From positions 415 to 64,414 of the forward strand of contig NZ_RQIS01000013.1 in assembly GCF_003837865.1 (NCBI RefSeq): a stretch of DNA of 64,000 nt. The letters run 5' to 3'. This document shows, in pieces, positions 35,235 to 43,675 of this stretch. A program made the position numbers and the translations under genes. The stretch's first letter is position 1. Each line of letters opens with the position of its first letter. The stretch comes from Paraburkholderia dinghuensis. GTDB taxonomy: Bacteria > Pseudomonadota > Gammaproteobacteria > Burkholderiales > Burkholderiaceae. Below the pieces are notes generated by a model that was not told the origin of the DNA, did no database searches, and worked only from the letters and a program-made list of their open reading frames with translations.

Positions 35235-35585
35235 ATGAACGCGATCAAAACAATCACGTTAGCAAGCTGTGTCCTGGCCATGCTTGCTTCAATTGACGCC
35301 CACGCCCAGGCGAGCGAAGGCGCTGGGATGGCTCCTGCCGCACCGATGACTCAGTCGACAAAAGCGCAAAACCACGCGCTCAATAAAAAAGTGCGTGCTG
35401 CACTGGTGAAAACCAAGGGGCTGAAGACTGAAAACATCATCGTCAAGGCGCACGGCGACGCGGTAATGCTGGAAGGAACGGTACCTGACGCTTCACAGAT
35501 TGATCTCGCCATGACGGCCGCCAAGGGAGTGCCTGGTGTAGCCTCAGTGGACAATCACCTGACGATTAAGGAACCAGGACAGTAA
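35235..35585 (+). CDS. BON-domain periplasmic protein
   Basis: A 116-residue exported protein. The signal peptide ends at AHA before QASEGAG. One BON domain covers about residues 45-112: NKKVRAALVKTKGLKTENIIVKAHGDAVMLEGTVPDASQIDLAMTAAKGVPGVASVDNHLTI. BON domains bind phospholipid membranes, and members such as OsmY respond to envelope or osmotic stress. AAAGGGAA precedes the ATG. The gene stands alone. Confidence 0.85.
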   Translation: MNAIKTITLASCVLAMLASIDAHAQASEGAGMAPAAPMTQSTKAQNHALNKKVRAALVKTKGLKTENIIVKAHGDAVMLEGTVPDASQIDLAMTAAKGVPGVASVDNHLTIKEPGQ

Positions 35586-35872
35586 ACGCGCGCAAGGCTA
35601 GTCGGGATCAGGAGGATCGACGGGACAAGCAAGGTTCCCGTCCAGGTCCCGCCGCTGTCGCGGGTCGAAGAGCCGCAAACGGTGAGCGGCAATCAGCCCC
35701 CGGGCGTACGGGTGTGCGTTTGCCGCGAGAATCGCACGCCGGGGTCGCTTCGACCTGAGGGGCTGTCCCGTGTCTTCGGCGATGGGGCTCACCGCCACGC
35801 ACTGCCGACAAGGTCCCGCTTAAGCTCGGGCCGACTTGGGTCGCCTGTCTGATTTTCCGGGCCCGCCTCAGC

Positions 35873-37486
35873 TCAACATGCTAGCGCACGGGTGGACGGC
35901 GTTGCCGCGCGCCTCATTGAGCCGCGCGAGCTGTGCGTATAGGCCGCGCTGTCGGCGGTATCGTTGATGCGAAACACCGCGACCGCTTCCCGCAAAGCCG
36001 TCGCCTGCTCGGCCATCGACTGCGCAGCCGCCGACGCCTGCTCGACGAGCGCCGCATTCTGCTGCGTCACTTCATCCATCTGACTGACCGCCATGTTGAC
36101 CTGTTCGATGCCGGTGGTCTGCTCGTCGGAGGCTGAGGAAATTTCCGCCACGATCGCCGTCACCTTCTGCACCGACTGAACGATCTCCGCGATGATCCCG
36201 CCTGCGCCGCGCACCAGTCCGTTGCCCGTATCGACGCGGCTCGCCGACTGCTCGATCAACGCCTTGATTTCCTTCGCGGCGCTGGCGCTGCGTTGCGCGA
36301 GCGTCCGCACCTCGCTCGCGACGACGGCAAAGCCGCGCCCCTGTTCGCCCGCGCGGGCGGCTTCGACTGCGGCGTTGAGCGCGAGGATGTTGGTCTGAAA
36401 CGCGATGCTTTCGATGACGCCGATAATCTCGCCGACCTTCGACGAGCTTTCCGAAATACCCGCCATCGTCTCGACCACGCGCCCCATCACATCGCCACCG
36501 CGCGCGGCCGTTTCGGAGGCCGTGCCGGCGAGCGTCGATGCCTGACGGGCGTTGCCCGCGTTCTGCCGCACCGTGCCGGTCAGTTCCTCCATGCTGGCTG
36601 CGGTTTCTTCGAGCGATGCCGCCTGCTCTTCGGTCCGTGCCGACAGGCTCAGATTGCCCGCCGCGATCTCGGAACTCGCTGTCGCCACCCCTTCTGCGTT
36701 GCGCCGCACGTTGCTGACCACGCTCGACAGACTCGTCTGCATATCCTTTAGCGCGGCGAGCAGGTCTGCGATCTCATCCGAACCTGTCGCGTGAAACTCG
36801 GTCGTCAGGTCGCCGAGCGCGACGGTGCGCGCGACATCCAGCGCCCGATTGAGCGGCCGCGTGATCGAGCGACTGAAGATAACCGCCCCGCCCGACCCCG
36901 CACTGAATGCCACCAGCATCAGCACGATGCTGATCACCGAAGCCTGCCTCGCGTCAGCAGCCGCTTTCGTCGATACGGCCGCGCTCGTCTCCGCGATTTC
37001 CTGCGCGGCCTGGGCCAGCAAACGTGCCGGTTCGCGATCGACACCCGCGACAGCGGTGTCGCCGACGGTGGGATCGAAAGCCGCGGCCTTGAAGGCTTCA
37101 AAACCCTTTCGATAGCCGACGCCCATCGTCGAATGTGCAGCCGCGAACTGCTCCACCAACGCACGGCTTTTGCCGTCGTCGAGCTTCGCTAGCAGCGCGC
37201 GGGTCTGGTCGTCGACGGAGCGCTCCTGCTTCTCGAAAGCGGCCCATCCGTGTTCGAGTTTCGCCGGATCCTTGCCGCGCAACAGGATGTCCTTCCACTC
37301 CTGAACCTGTAGCTTGAAGGTCACCAGCACGCTGGACACCGCCCGCTCGTTTGCGACGTTGTCGCTAACCACCGTGTTGTATTCCGTAATCGAGTGGTTC
37401 AACGAATAAAGCCCGTACATTGCGCCGGCGAACATCAGCAGTAGTGCAGCACCAAAGGCCAGAGGTAGCTTGATAGTCAGTTTCAT
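35873..37486 (-). CDS. Methyl-accepting chemotaxis protein
   Basis: A 537-residue chemoreceptor of the Tar/Tsr layout. A membrane helix at about 7-29 leads to a periplasmic four-helix sensor domain (residues 30-185), a second helix at about 188-208, a HAMP linker and a long cytoplasmic signalling coil. The hairpin tip that contacts CheA and CheW reads IESIAFQTNILALNAAVEAARAGEQGRGFAVVASEVRTLAQRSA. The adjacent methylation helices are rich in Glu-Gln and Ala. The ligand cannot be predicted. The protein appears complete. Confidence 0.92.
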   Translation of the reverse strand: MKLTIKLPLAFGAALLLMFAGAMYGLYSLNHSITEYNTVVSDNVANERAVSSVLVTFKLQVQEWKDILLRGKDPAKLEHGWAAFEKQERSVDDQTRALLAKLDDGKSRALVEQFAAAHSTMGVGYRKGFEAFKAAAFDPTVGDTAVAGVDREPARLLAQAAQEIAETSAAVSTKAAADARQASVISIVLMLVAFSAGSGGAVIFSRSITRPLNRALDVARTVALGDLTTEFHATGSDEIADLLAALKDMQTSLSSVVSNVRRNAEGVATASSEIAAGNLSLSARTEEQAASLEETAASMEELTGTVRQNAGNARQASTLAGTASETAARGGDVMGRVVETMAGISESSSKVGEIIGVIESIAFQTNILALNAAVEAARAGEQGRGFAVVASEVRTLAQRSASAAKEIKALIEQSASRVDTGNGLVRGAGGIIAEIVQSVQKVTAIVAEISSASDEQTTGIEQVNMAVSQMDEVTQQNAALVEQASAAAQSMAEQATALREAVAVFRINDTADSAAYTHSSRGSMRRAATPSTRALAC

Positions 37487-37775
37487 CGGGAAGGACCGTT
37501 AACAAAACGTCGAAAGCGTTTGACAGCGTGGCATGACGGCGCGAAGACCCTCATCTCGGCGTTTACGGCAAGGCTCGTGCGAACTGAATCCCTACCCAAA
37601 TATTGAGCTGCAGCCGTTGAACCGATCGACACGCGTGCCCCCTTACGTTCCCCACTCCTGCGAGCGACGTTTTTCTCATTTCTAGAAGGCCTTTTTGGGC
37701 ACCATCTCCCACACGTCAGACTGCGCAGCCCTATCCCGGTAAAGGGACGCACCGGAACAAACATCGCCACGATCA

Positions 37776-38102
37776 TCACCTCGCCGCATTCAGAAGCCCC
37801 ATAAGCTCATCCGGCGAGATGCTGTCACTGTCGATCACATTGACCATGACCTTCCGGTCCGAATCAGATAGCTGATCGCCAATGGCGGCGTGTGCGCGAA
37901 ATGGCACGACGAGAATCATGACCTCCGTGCTCGGCGCATCCGTCAAACTCATGGCGGCAACCTGCTCGCCGAGTCGCTTCACCATCGCCTCGATCGACTC
38001 AGGGCTCTGCACGTTTGCGACACCAATAGCCACGCTGCCGCAGTCGAGCTGGCGGGCAAGTGCCGCTGCGATTTTTCCGGGGTCGCTAGTTGAATACATC
38101 AT
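37776..38102 (-). CDS. Hypothetical protein
   Basis: A 108-residue soluble protein using the ATG at 38102 (MMYSTSDPGKIAAALARQLD), preceded by AAAAGGA. It alternates helices and strands (SVAIGVANVQSPESIEAMVKRLGEQV, TEVMILVVPFRAHAAIGDQL, DRKVMVNVIDSDSISPDELMGLL). There is no signal peptide. I do not recognise a family. It lies 289 bp upstream of the chemoreceptor gene on the same strand. Confidence 0.5.
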   Translation of the reverse strand: MMYSTSDPGKIAAALARQLDCGSVAIGVANVQSPESIEAMVKRLGEQVAAMSLTDAPSTEVMILVVPFRAHAAIGDQLSDSDRKVMVNVIDSDSISPDELMGLLNAAR

Positions 38103-38241
38103 GGTGCATTCCTTTTCGAGGTCGGACACAGATCTGCGCGTAGCATCCGATTAGTAATCCTATAGAAGCGCAATATCGTCTCGACGGACGCTTAATTCTG
38201 CCTGTTCAAATGTGTTTTCCGTGAACGATGCACCTCGGGCG

Positions 38242-38416
38242 TCAGACCTGACCGATGCCACCGTCATTCATCAAATCCGCGCCCGTCATGTAGGAACTCT
38301 GCGCGGAGGCGAAAAATAGCGCCGCGCTGGCCATCTCCTCAGCCCGGGCGAGTCGCCCGATCGGAACCATGCTCTTGTACATGCTCACCAGATCCTCGCG
38401 TGTCGCCGACTGGGCA
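38242..38416 (-). pseudogene. SDR-family oxidoreductase, C-terminal remnant
   Basis: The last 57 codons of an SDR are readable: REDLVSMYKSMVPIGRLARAEEMASAALFFASAQSSYMTGADLMNDGGIGQV. The nucleotide site and catalytic Tyr-Lys are absent; the deletion ends near 38416, just before the LysR gene. The surviving end and the divergent LysR gene suggest that the lost gene was the regulator's target. Confidence 0.65.
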
Positions 38417-38511
38417 AAGTGACATCGTAATTGCCGCCTCAGCGACTGATAATCGGCGGATTTATCATAAGAGCTATTCGCCGCGAGACTAGATCACGTG
38501 GGAGGAACGCA

Positions 38512-39402
38512 ATGGATCGCTTTCACGAATTAAGCGCCTTCATCGCCGTTGTCGAAGCGGGCGGCTTTTCCGCCGCGGCGCGTAGAACCGGCGATTCACA
38601 GTCCGCCATCAGCAAGGCGATTGGCGCGCTGGAAAAGCGCCTCGGTGTGCGGCTATTTAACCGAAGCACACGCAGCGTGACCTTGACGGACCAGGGGCAG
38701 AAATACTACGAGCGGACCAAGCCGTTGCTCGATGAAATCGAGGTGGCCGATAGCGAACTGACCAGCAGCACGCTGGATGTCTCGGGCCTTGTCCGGATCG
38801 CCTCCGCCGCTACGTTCGGCCGCCTGCACGTTCTTCCGCTCATTCCCGAACTGCTGTCAAGCCATCCAGGTCTTCGGGTCGATCTCGTGTTGTCGGATTT
38901 CGTTCGCGATATGGTGGAGGATCGAATCGATCTCGCGATTCGAGTGGGCTCCGTCAACGATCCGGATTCGGTCGTGAAGCGAATCGCCAGCACCCCACTG
39001 GTCTGCGTCGGATCGCGTGGCTATTTCGAGCGACACGGTATGCCGAAGGATCCTGCGGAACTTGCCAGTCACAATTGCCTGCTCTACGGCGGTCTGCTGG
39101 AATCGGCGAACTGGCCGTTTCATGGTCCGCGAGGCCGGTTCAGCGTACCGGTGCAAGGCAACCTGTCGTCGAATAGCGTCGAGACAATACGATCGGCCGT
39201 GCTCGCGGGTGTGGGAATCGGCCTCTTCGCGAAGCTTTCGCTGACCGACGAACTCAAGCATCCCGACATCGTGACCGTGCTGGACGACTTCATTCGGGAT
39301 GCCCGTGATGTGAGTATCGTCTGGCCGAGACGTCGTTTCGTGCCTGCGCGCGTGCGCCGGGTCACCGATTTTTTTGCGGCTGCGCTCCCGCAGCGTTTGT
39401 AG
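38512..39402 (+). CDS. LysR-family regulator
   Basis: A 296-residue LysR protein. The helix-turn-helix (MDRFHELSAFIAVVEAGGFSAAARRTGDSQSAISKAIGALEKRLGVRLFNRST) is followed by a full effector-binding domain (VRIASAATFGRLHVLPLIPELL, DLAIRVGSVNDPDSVVKRIA, LAGVGIGLFAKLSL). The ATG at 38512 is preceded by GGAGGAA at 38501. It sits divergent to an SDR remnant, so its original target may be lost. Its end is 6 bp from the convergent end of the next LysR gene. Confidence 0.88.
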   Translation: MDRFHELSAFIAVVEAGGFSAAARRTGDSQSAISKAIGALEKRLGVRLFNRSTRSVTLTDQGQKYYERTKPLLDEIEVADSELTSSTLDVSGLVRIASAATFGRLHVLPLIPELLSSHPGLRVDLVLSDFVRDMVEDRIDLAIRVGSVNDPDSVVKRIASTPLVCVGSRGYFERHGMPKDPAELASHNCLLYGGLLESANWPFHGPRGRFSVPVQGNLSSNSVETIRSAVLAGVGIGLFAKLSLTDELKHPDIVTVLDDFIRDARDVSIVWPRRRFVPARVRRVTDFFAAALPQRL

Positions 39403-39408
39403 AACACG

Positions 39409-40299
39409 TCACGCAATGTTCGCAAACTGCGCGCGTCGAATGCCTGCGTCGTTCGACATCGATTCTCGTACGTGGCGCGCGAATTCCCGCGCCGCGGGCT
39501 GAACCGTCGTGGGCAATCGCAGGCAGATCGCGAACGGAGGCAGTGCAGGCAAGCCGGTCGCCTGAGGCGTGAGTGTCTCCAGATCGGCCGGCACCGTGGA
39601 GACGAGCCAGGCCGTGATCGCGAGGCCCGCGCGCACCGTCGCGGCGGTCGCCTCGATGTTGCCGCTTTCGAATACCGTGCGCCACGCGATGCCCTTGTCC
39701 GCGAGCGCGCCGAGCACGACCGGTCGAAAGGCGCAATGCTCGTCCACCATCGACAGCGGCAACGGCCGCTTCTGCCAGGCATCGCTGCCGCGCCCATTGA
39801 CCCATACCAGCGGCTCGATGCGGACCACTTCACCTTCAGCTTCGCTCGCGACATATTCGACCAACGACACATCCACACGACCGCTATTGACCGCTTCGCT
39901 CAGTTCCTGCGACGCCGCGCAGACGAGCGAAATATCGACGTAGGGATGCGCCTCGGCAAATGCCTTCATTGCGGGCGCGAGCCGCGTCACGAGATCGTAG
40001 GGCACACCCACACGCAGGGCGCCGCGCAACGGCTGGCTGGTCATGTCGGCCCAGATTTCGTCGTTCAGCCGCAGCAGCTTGCGTGCTTTCACGAGAAACG
40101 CCTCACCCTCGCGCGAAAGCTCCAGCTTGCGCGTCTTCCGCACGAACAGGAGGCAATCGAGCACGTCTTCGAGGCGCTTCACCTGCTGGCTCACAGCGCC
40201 TTGCGTCATGTGCAGCAGATTCGAAGCGACGGTCATGCTGCCGCTATCGGCGACGGCAACAAAGGTGCGGATCAGATCGAGGTCGAGGTTCCGGCTCAT
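39409..40299 (-). CDS. LysR-family regulator paired with a LysE exporter
   Basis: A 296-residue LysR protein. The DNA-binding domain is DLDLIRTFVAVADSGSMTVASNLLHMTQGAVSQQVKRLEDVLDCLLFVRKTR, and the effector domain starts LRGALRVGVPYDLVTRLAPAM. Helices after LRLNDEIWADM form the linker. It is divergent from the LysE-type exporter gene, with 101 bp between them, as in ArgP/ArgO and LysG/LysE pairs where an amino acid both activates the regulator and is exported. The effector is not known. Confidence 0.87.
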   Translation of the reverse strand: MSRNLDLDLIRTFVAVADSGSMTVASNLLHMTQGAVSQQVKRLEDVLDCLLFVRKTRKLELSREGEAFLVKARKLLRLNDEIWADMTSQPLRGALRVGVPYDLVTRLAPAMKAFAEAHPYVDISLVCAASQELSEAVNSGRVDVSLVEYVASEAEGEVVRIEPLVWVNGRGSDAWQKRPLPLSMVDEHCAFRPVVLGALADKGIAWRTVFESGNIEATAATVRAGLAITAWLVSTVPADLETLTPQATGLPALPPFAICLRLPTTVQPAAREFARHVRESMSNDAGIRRAQFANIA

Positions 40300-40400
40300 C
40301 GATGCATTATCTGGCGTAATGGATCACATCAATATTATTACCTTTCAGGATGCGTTGCCGATCCGTACAGTGCAGATCTCACTTCCCCGGATGTGCACCG

Positions 40401-40991
40401 ATGACCTCGATCCTGCCACTTCTACTTTTCGTCGCCGTCTCGACCGTGACGCCAGGCGGCGCAACCACGCTCGCCACCGCCTCGGGCGCGCGCTTCGGTT
40501 TCGTACGCTCGATTCCGCTGATGCTCGGCATCGCGATGGGCCTCGCCGTGCTCGCTGCGATCGCTGCGTTTGGGCTCGGCGGTCTGCTGCTCGCGCTGCC
40601 CTCGCTGCAAACCGCTGTGAAGGCGCTCGGCTCCGCGTATCTACTGTGGCTCGCGTGGCGCATTGCCCGCAGCGGGCCGCCAGGCGCGGGTAACGGCCCC
40701 GCGCGGCCGGTTACGCTCGCCAATGGTTTCCTGCTGCTCTGGCTCAACCCGAAAAGCTGGGCGATGACAGTCGGCGCGGCGGCGTCGTTCGCGCTGCTCG
40801 CGAGCAATCCAAACCGGCTCGCGATGCTGCTCGGAACCGCGTTCGGCGTTGCTGCGTGTGCGTCGCTCGCGTTCTGGTGCGCGCTCGGCGTGCTGCTCGC
40901 GCGGTTCTTTCGAACGCCGAGCCACTGGCGCATGCTCAATCTCGCGATGGGCGTGCTGCTCGCCGCGTCCCTCATTCCGACCTGGCGATAA
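40401..40991 (+). CDS. LysE/RhtB-family exporter
   Basis: A 196-residue inner-membrane exporter with about six hydrophobic segments. The opening MTSILPLLLFVAVSTVTPGGATTLATASGARFGF carries a TPGG in place of the family's usual PGP. NGFLLLWLNPKSWAMTVGAAASF is a good match to the family's central NP-K motif. These proteins export amino acids or related metabolites. The ATG at 40401 gives the normal family length; the longer open frame from 40350 is not needed. Confidence 0.8.
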   Translation: MTSILPLLLFVAVSTVTPGGATTLATASGARFGFVRSIPLMLGIAMGLAVLAAIAAFGLGGLLLALPSLQTAVKALGSAYLLWLAWRIARSGPPGAGNGPARPVTLANGFLLLWLNPKSWAMTVGAAASFALLASNPNRLAMLLGTAFGVAACASLAFWCALGVLLARFFRTPSHWRMLNLAMGVLLAASLIPTWR

Positions 40992-41030
40992 GCCGCGCCG
41001 CACGACGAGCGCCAGCGATACGCACGCGAT

Positions 41031-42050
41031 TCAAGCTCCCGGCTTGAGCACCACGCGAAAACGCGCCTTCCCGCTCATCATCCGCTCATAGGCTTCGGCC
41101 GCGCGGGAAAGCGGATACTCCTCGATCATCGGCTTCACGCCCGAGAGTGCGCTGAACGCCAGCGTTTCCTGCGAATCGGCGGCGGTGCCCGAGGGCCAGC
41201 CCTGCACCGAATGGCGGCCCATGATGAACTGCGTGATCGGCACCACCACGGGCTCCTCCGAGACGCCAACCATGATCAACTTGCCATTCAGGCCGAGGCC
41301 GCCCAGCGCCGCGGTCATGGCCTTTCCGCTCGTGGCCGTGGCGAGGATCACGCGCGCGCCGCCAAGCGCCTGCAACGCTTCGGCCACATTCTGCGAGGCA
41401 CTGTCGATGTAGTGATGCGCGCCGAGTTGCCTGGCGAGCGGCGCTTTGTCTTGCCCGCGCGCGATGGCCAAAGTGACGAAGCCCATCTTTCGCGCATACT
41501 GCACGCCGAGATGCCCGAGCCCGCCAATGCCGAGGATCGCGACGACGTCGCCCGCGCGCGCGCCGCTCTTGCGCAGCGCGTTGAAGGTGGTGATGCCCGC
41601 GCAAAGAAGCGGTGCGGCATCGACGTCCGATAGATCGTCGGGCATGCGCGCGAGCGCTTCCTGCGGCGCGATCATGTAGTCGGCGTAGCCTCCGTCGTAG
41701 CTGATGCCGGGGATGAGTCCGTTCTTGCAGAGCACGAAGTCGCCGTGCCGGCAGTGTTCGCAATGGCCGCAGTGCCCGCCGTGCCAGCCCACGCCGATAC
41801 GCTGCCCGACCTGCCATTCCTCGACACGCGGGCCCAGCTTCTCGATCACGCCCGCAATCTCGTGTCCCGGCACGCGCGGAAATTGCAGACCCGGCCAGTG
41901 GCCTTCCTTCGTGAGTGAATCGCTGTGGCAGATACCGCAAGCCTGCACCTTGACAAGGACATGTCCCTCGGGCGGCTCGGGCACGTCGCGCTCGACCGGC
42001 TCCAGCGGTCCACCGGGCTTTGCCACTTGCACCACCTGCATCTTTCGCAT
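41031..42050 (-). CDS. Zinc-dependent alcohol dehydrogenase (MDR family)
   Basis: A 339-residue medium-chain dehydrogenase. Catalytic zinc ligands are Cys41 (GICHSD) with His63-Glu64 (PGHE). Structural zinc Cys residues are 94, 97, 100 and 108 in GHCGHCEHCRHGDFVLC. The Rossmann motif AILGIGGLGHLGVQYAR is near residue 170. It most resembles the AdhP/AdhA type that oxidises primary alcohols with NAD. AAGGAG precedes the ATG at 42050, which fits the family start; the open frame extends 102 codons further upstream without support. Confidence 0.9.
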   Translation of the reverse strand: MRKMQVVQVAKPGGPLEPVERDVPEPPEGHVLVKVQACGICHSDSLTKEGHWPGLQFPRVPGHEIAGVIEKLGPRVEEWQVGQRIGVGWHGGHCGHCEHCRHGDFVLCKNGLIPGISYDGGYADYMIAPQEALARMPDDLSDVDAAPLLCAGITTFNALRKSGARAGDVVAILGIGGLGHLGVQYARKMGFVTLAIARGQDKAPLARQLGAHHYIDSASQNVAEALQALGGARVILATATSGKAMTAALGGLGLNGKLIMVGVSEEPVVVPITQFIMGRHSVQGWPSGTAADSQETLAFSALSGVKPMIEEYPLSRAAEAYERMMSGKARFRVVLKPGA

Positions 42051-42461
42051 CGTCTGCTCCTTGGAAAAGGGACGAACCGTGCGGTATGACTGCACGCCGC
42101 ACGCGGCTGGAACGGCACTACGATGCGCAATCCCGGTGCGACGGCCTTGGGGATGCGCGACCACGGTACATTGTAGGACGTCGATGTCTCCGGTCTCTTG
42201 TGGGCAGCGCGAGGAACGAAATCCTTTCTTTGTACGCTGCATCAGTCGATCCATGACGGCCATTACTCGACCGGGCGCGGCGTGTTCTTCGGTATGAGCC
42301 GCAAGGAAAATTGCAGGTTCCGCCAGCGCCAAACGATCTACACTGCGATTCAACAAAGACGAAAAGATCGGCCAGCCTTGGCGGACCCGGGTGATCGTAT
42401 TCCGATCTTGCTTTGCTCAGGCGGAGTCCGTGCGTGCTGCCCTTTCTGTATGGAGGCGGTC
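42051..42461. other. Divergent intergenic region, no supported gene
   Basis: About 410 bp between the alcohol dehydrogenase and the CBS-domain gene. The open frames through it are extensions of the two genes. No clear promoter boxes or repeats stand out. Confidence 0.45.
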
Positions 42462-42929
42462 ATGAAAAAGGAAAGGAAAACGGCACGGCAAATTCTGTCC
42501 GTGAACACCCGTGAGGTCATTTCGGTCGGCCCCGATGACACGGTGCTTGCCGCACTGCATCTGATGGCCGACAAGGATGTAACGACCGTGCTGGTGCTGC
42601 AGGGCAGCGATCTTGTTGGTGTCCTGTCTCAGCGCGACTACGCCCGCAAAGTCGAGGTGCTCGGCCGCGACGCCGCCAACACCAGGGTCGGCGAGATCAT
42701 GACCACGCAGGTGTTCTACGTGACGCCCGAACATACCTGCGACGCGTGCCTGGGGTTGATGCATACAAAGCGGATCCGGCATCTACCCGTTATCGAATCC
42801 GGGCGCGTCATCGGCGTGCTTTCCAACAGCGATCTCCTGGAAGAACTCTTTCAGGAGGACGAGAATTTCATCCGGCTTCTGGAGCATGACATGCTCTATC
42901 TGACGATCGATACCGGCGGCGCCTATTAG
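42462..42929 (+). CDS. CBS-domain pair protein
   Basis: A 155-residue protein made of two CBS domains. The first is SVGPDDTVLAALHLMADKDVTTVLVLQGSDLVGVLSQRDYARKV, and the second is YVTPEHTCDACLGLMHTKRIRHLPVIESGRVIGVLSNSDLLEE. A Bateman module of this kind binds adenine nucleotides and usually senses energy state. The ATG at 42462 has GGAGG 8 bp upstream; the long open frame before it is spurious. No partner gene reveals the regulated target. Confidence 0.88.
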   Translation: MKKERKTARQILSVNTREVISVGPDDTVLAALHLMADKDVTTVLVLQGSDLVGVLSQRDYARKVEVLGRDAANTRVGEIMTTQVFYVTPEHTCDACLGLMHTKRIRHLPVIESGRVIGVLSNSDLLEELFQEDENFIRLLEHDMLYLTIDTGGAY

Positions 42930-43057
42930 ACCGGCAGACAGGCGAGCCGAAGGCAGACGAGTTGAAAACGCGAGCACGCAATCACCCGCGATGACGCCTT
43001 TGCCGCCAACTTTCCCGCGCGTAGGCCCCGGCGTCGCCAGTCGCCTCCGGCTTGAAA

Positions 43058-43447
43058 CTACCCGTCTTCCGGCAAAATCGCTATGCCACGATCCTTGCAG
43101 GCTTCGCCCATCGCGTTCATGACAATTTTGCTCATCGAATCCCCCCATTGCGACGGATTTTTGTCGATATAGGCGTCGACGATCGTATCCAGTTGGCGCA
43201 GTGTCATGTGCATCGTGCATTGCTTGAGCCTCAGGAGGCTCTCGTCGACATCACCCATTGCACCTGTAACCAGTACACCGTCGAAAACGCCCGCCACATA
43301 GGTTGCTTTCGCAGCGGATGAAAAGCCCCGATACGTGTTTCCATCGACGATGTGTCCAAGCGATTCGAACTGCGGAGCCGCATTGGAAATCGTGGCCACC
43401 CAGACCGCGAGTGCGCCAACTGTCAGTTGCTTGATCGCCCGGTTCAT
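43058..43447 (-). CDS. Exported protein, distantly like Rap1a/Tai immunity proteins
   Basis: A 129-residue protein with a signal peptide ending SNA before APQFES and a strong GAAGGAGGG ribosome site. The mature part (ATYVAGVFDGVLVTGAMGD ... CTMHMTLRQLDTIVDAYIDKNPSQWGDSMSKIVMNAMGEAC) has the two-Cys, helical pattern of the small periplasmic Rap1a/Tai group, which in Serratia protects against type VI toxins. The similarity is weak and no toxin is nearby, so the family is only suggested. Confidence 0.55.
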   Translation of the reverse strand: MNRAIKQLTVGALAVWVATISNAAPQFESLGHIVDGNTYRGFSSAAKATYVAGVFDGVLVTGAMGDVDESLLRLKQCTMHMTLRQLDTIVDAYIDKNPSQWGDSMSKIVMNAMGEACKDRGIAILPEDG

Positions 43448-43675
43448 TTTCGCCCTCCTTCTGAGTCAGTCACGTCTCGTCTGTCTGCGAATGTGACTCG
43501 CAGTGGAATCCAGCGCTCGCATGCCGAAATCGCGGGCCGCATCCTCGAACAATACAAGCGCACTGAAGCTCGCCATTGCGTGAGCGCTTCCGCTTGCCCA
43601 GCCCTGCTCGCCGAACAAAGCGGAACTTCATTCTTCGTCGGTACAAGGCGTCTCGTGCGACGCGATACTTCGATA

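Noticed and set aside
35598..35798. A 66-codon minus-strand frame ending RLRLFDPRQRRDLDGNLACPVDPPDPD
   Set aside because: It looks slightly protein-like, but it is short, has no clear start or ribosome site and no recognised family.
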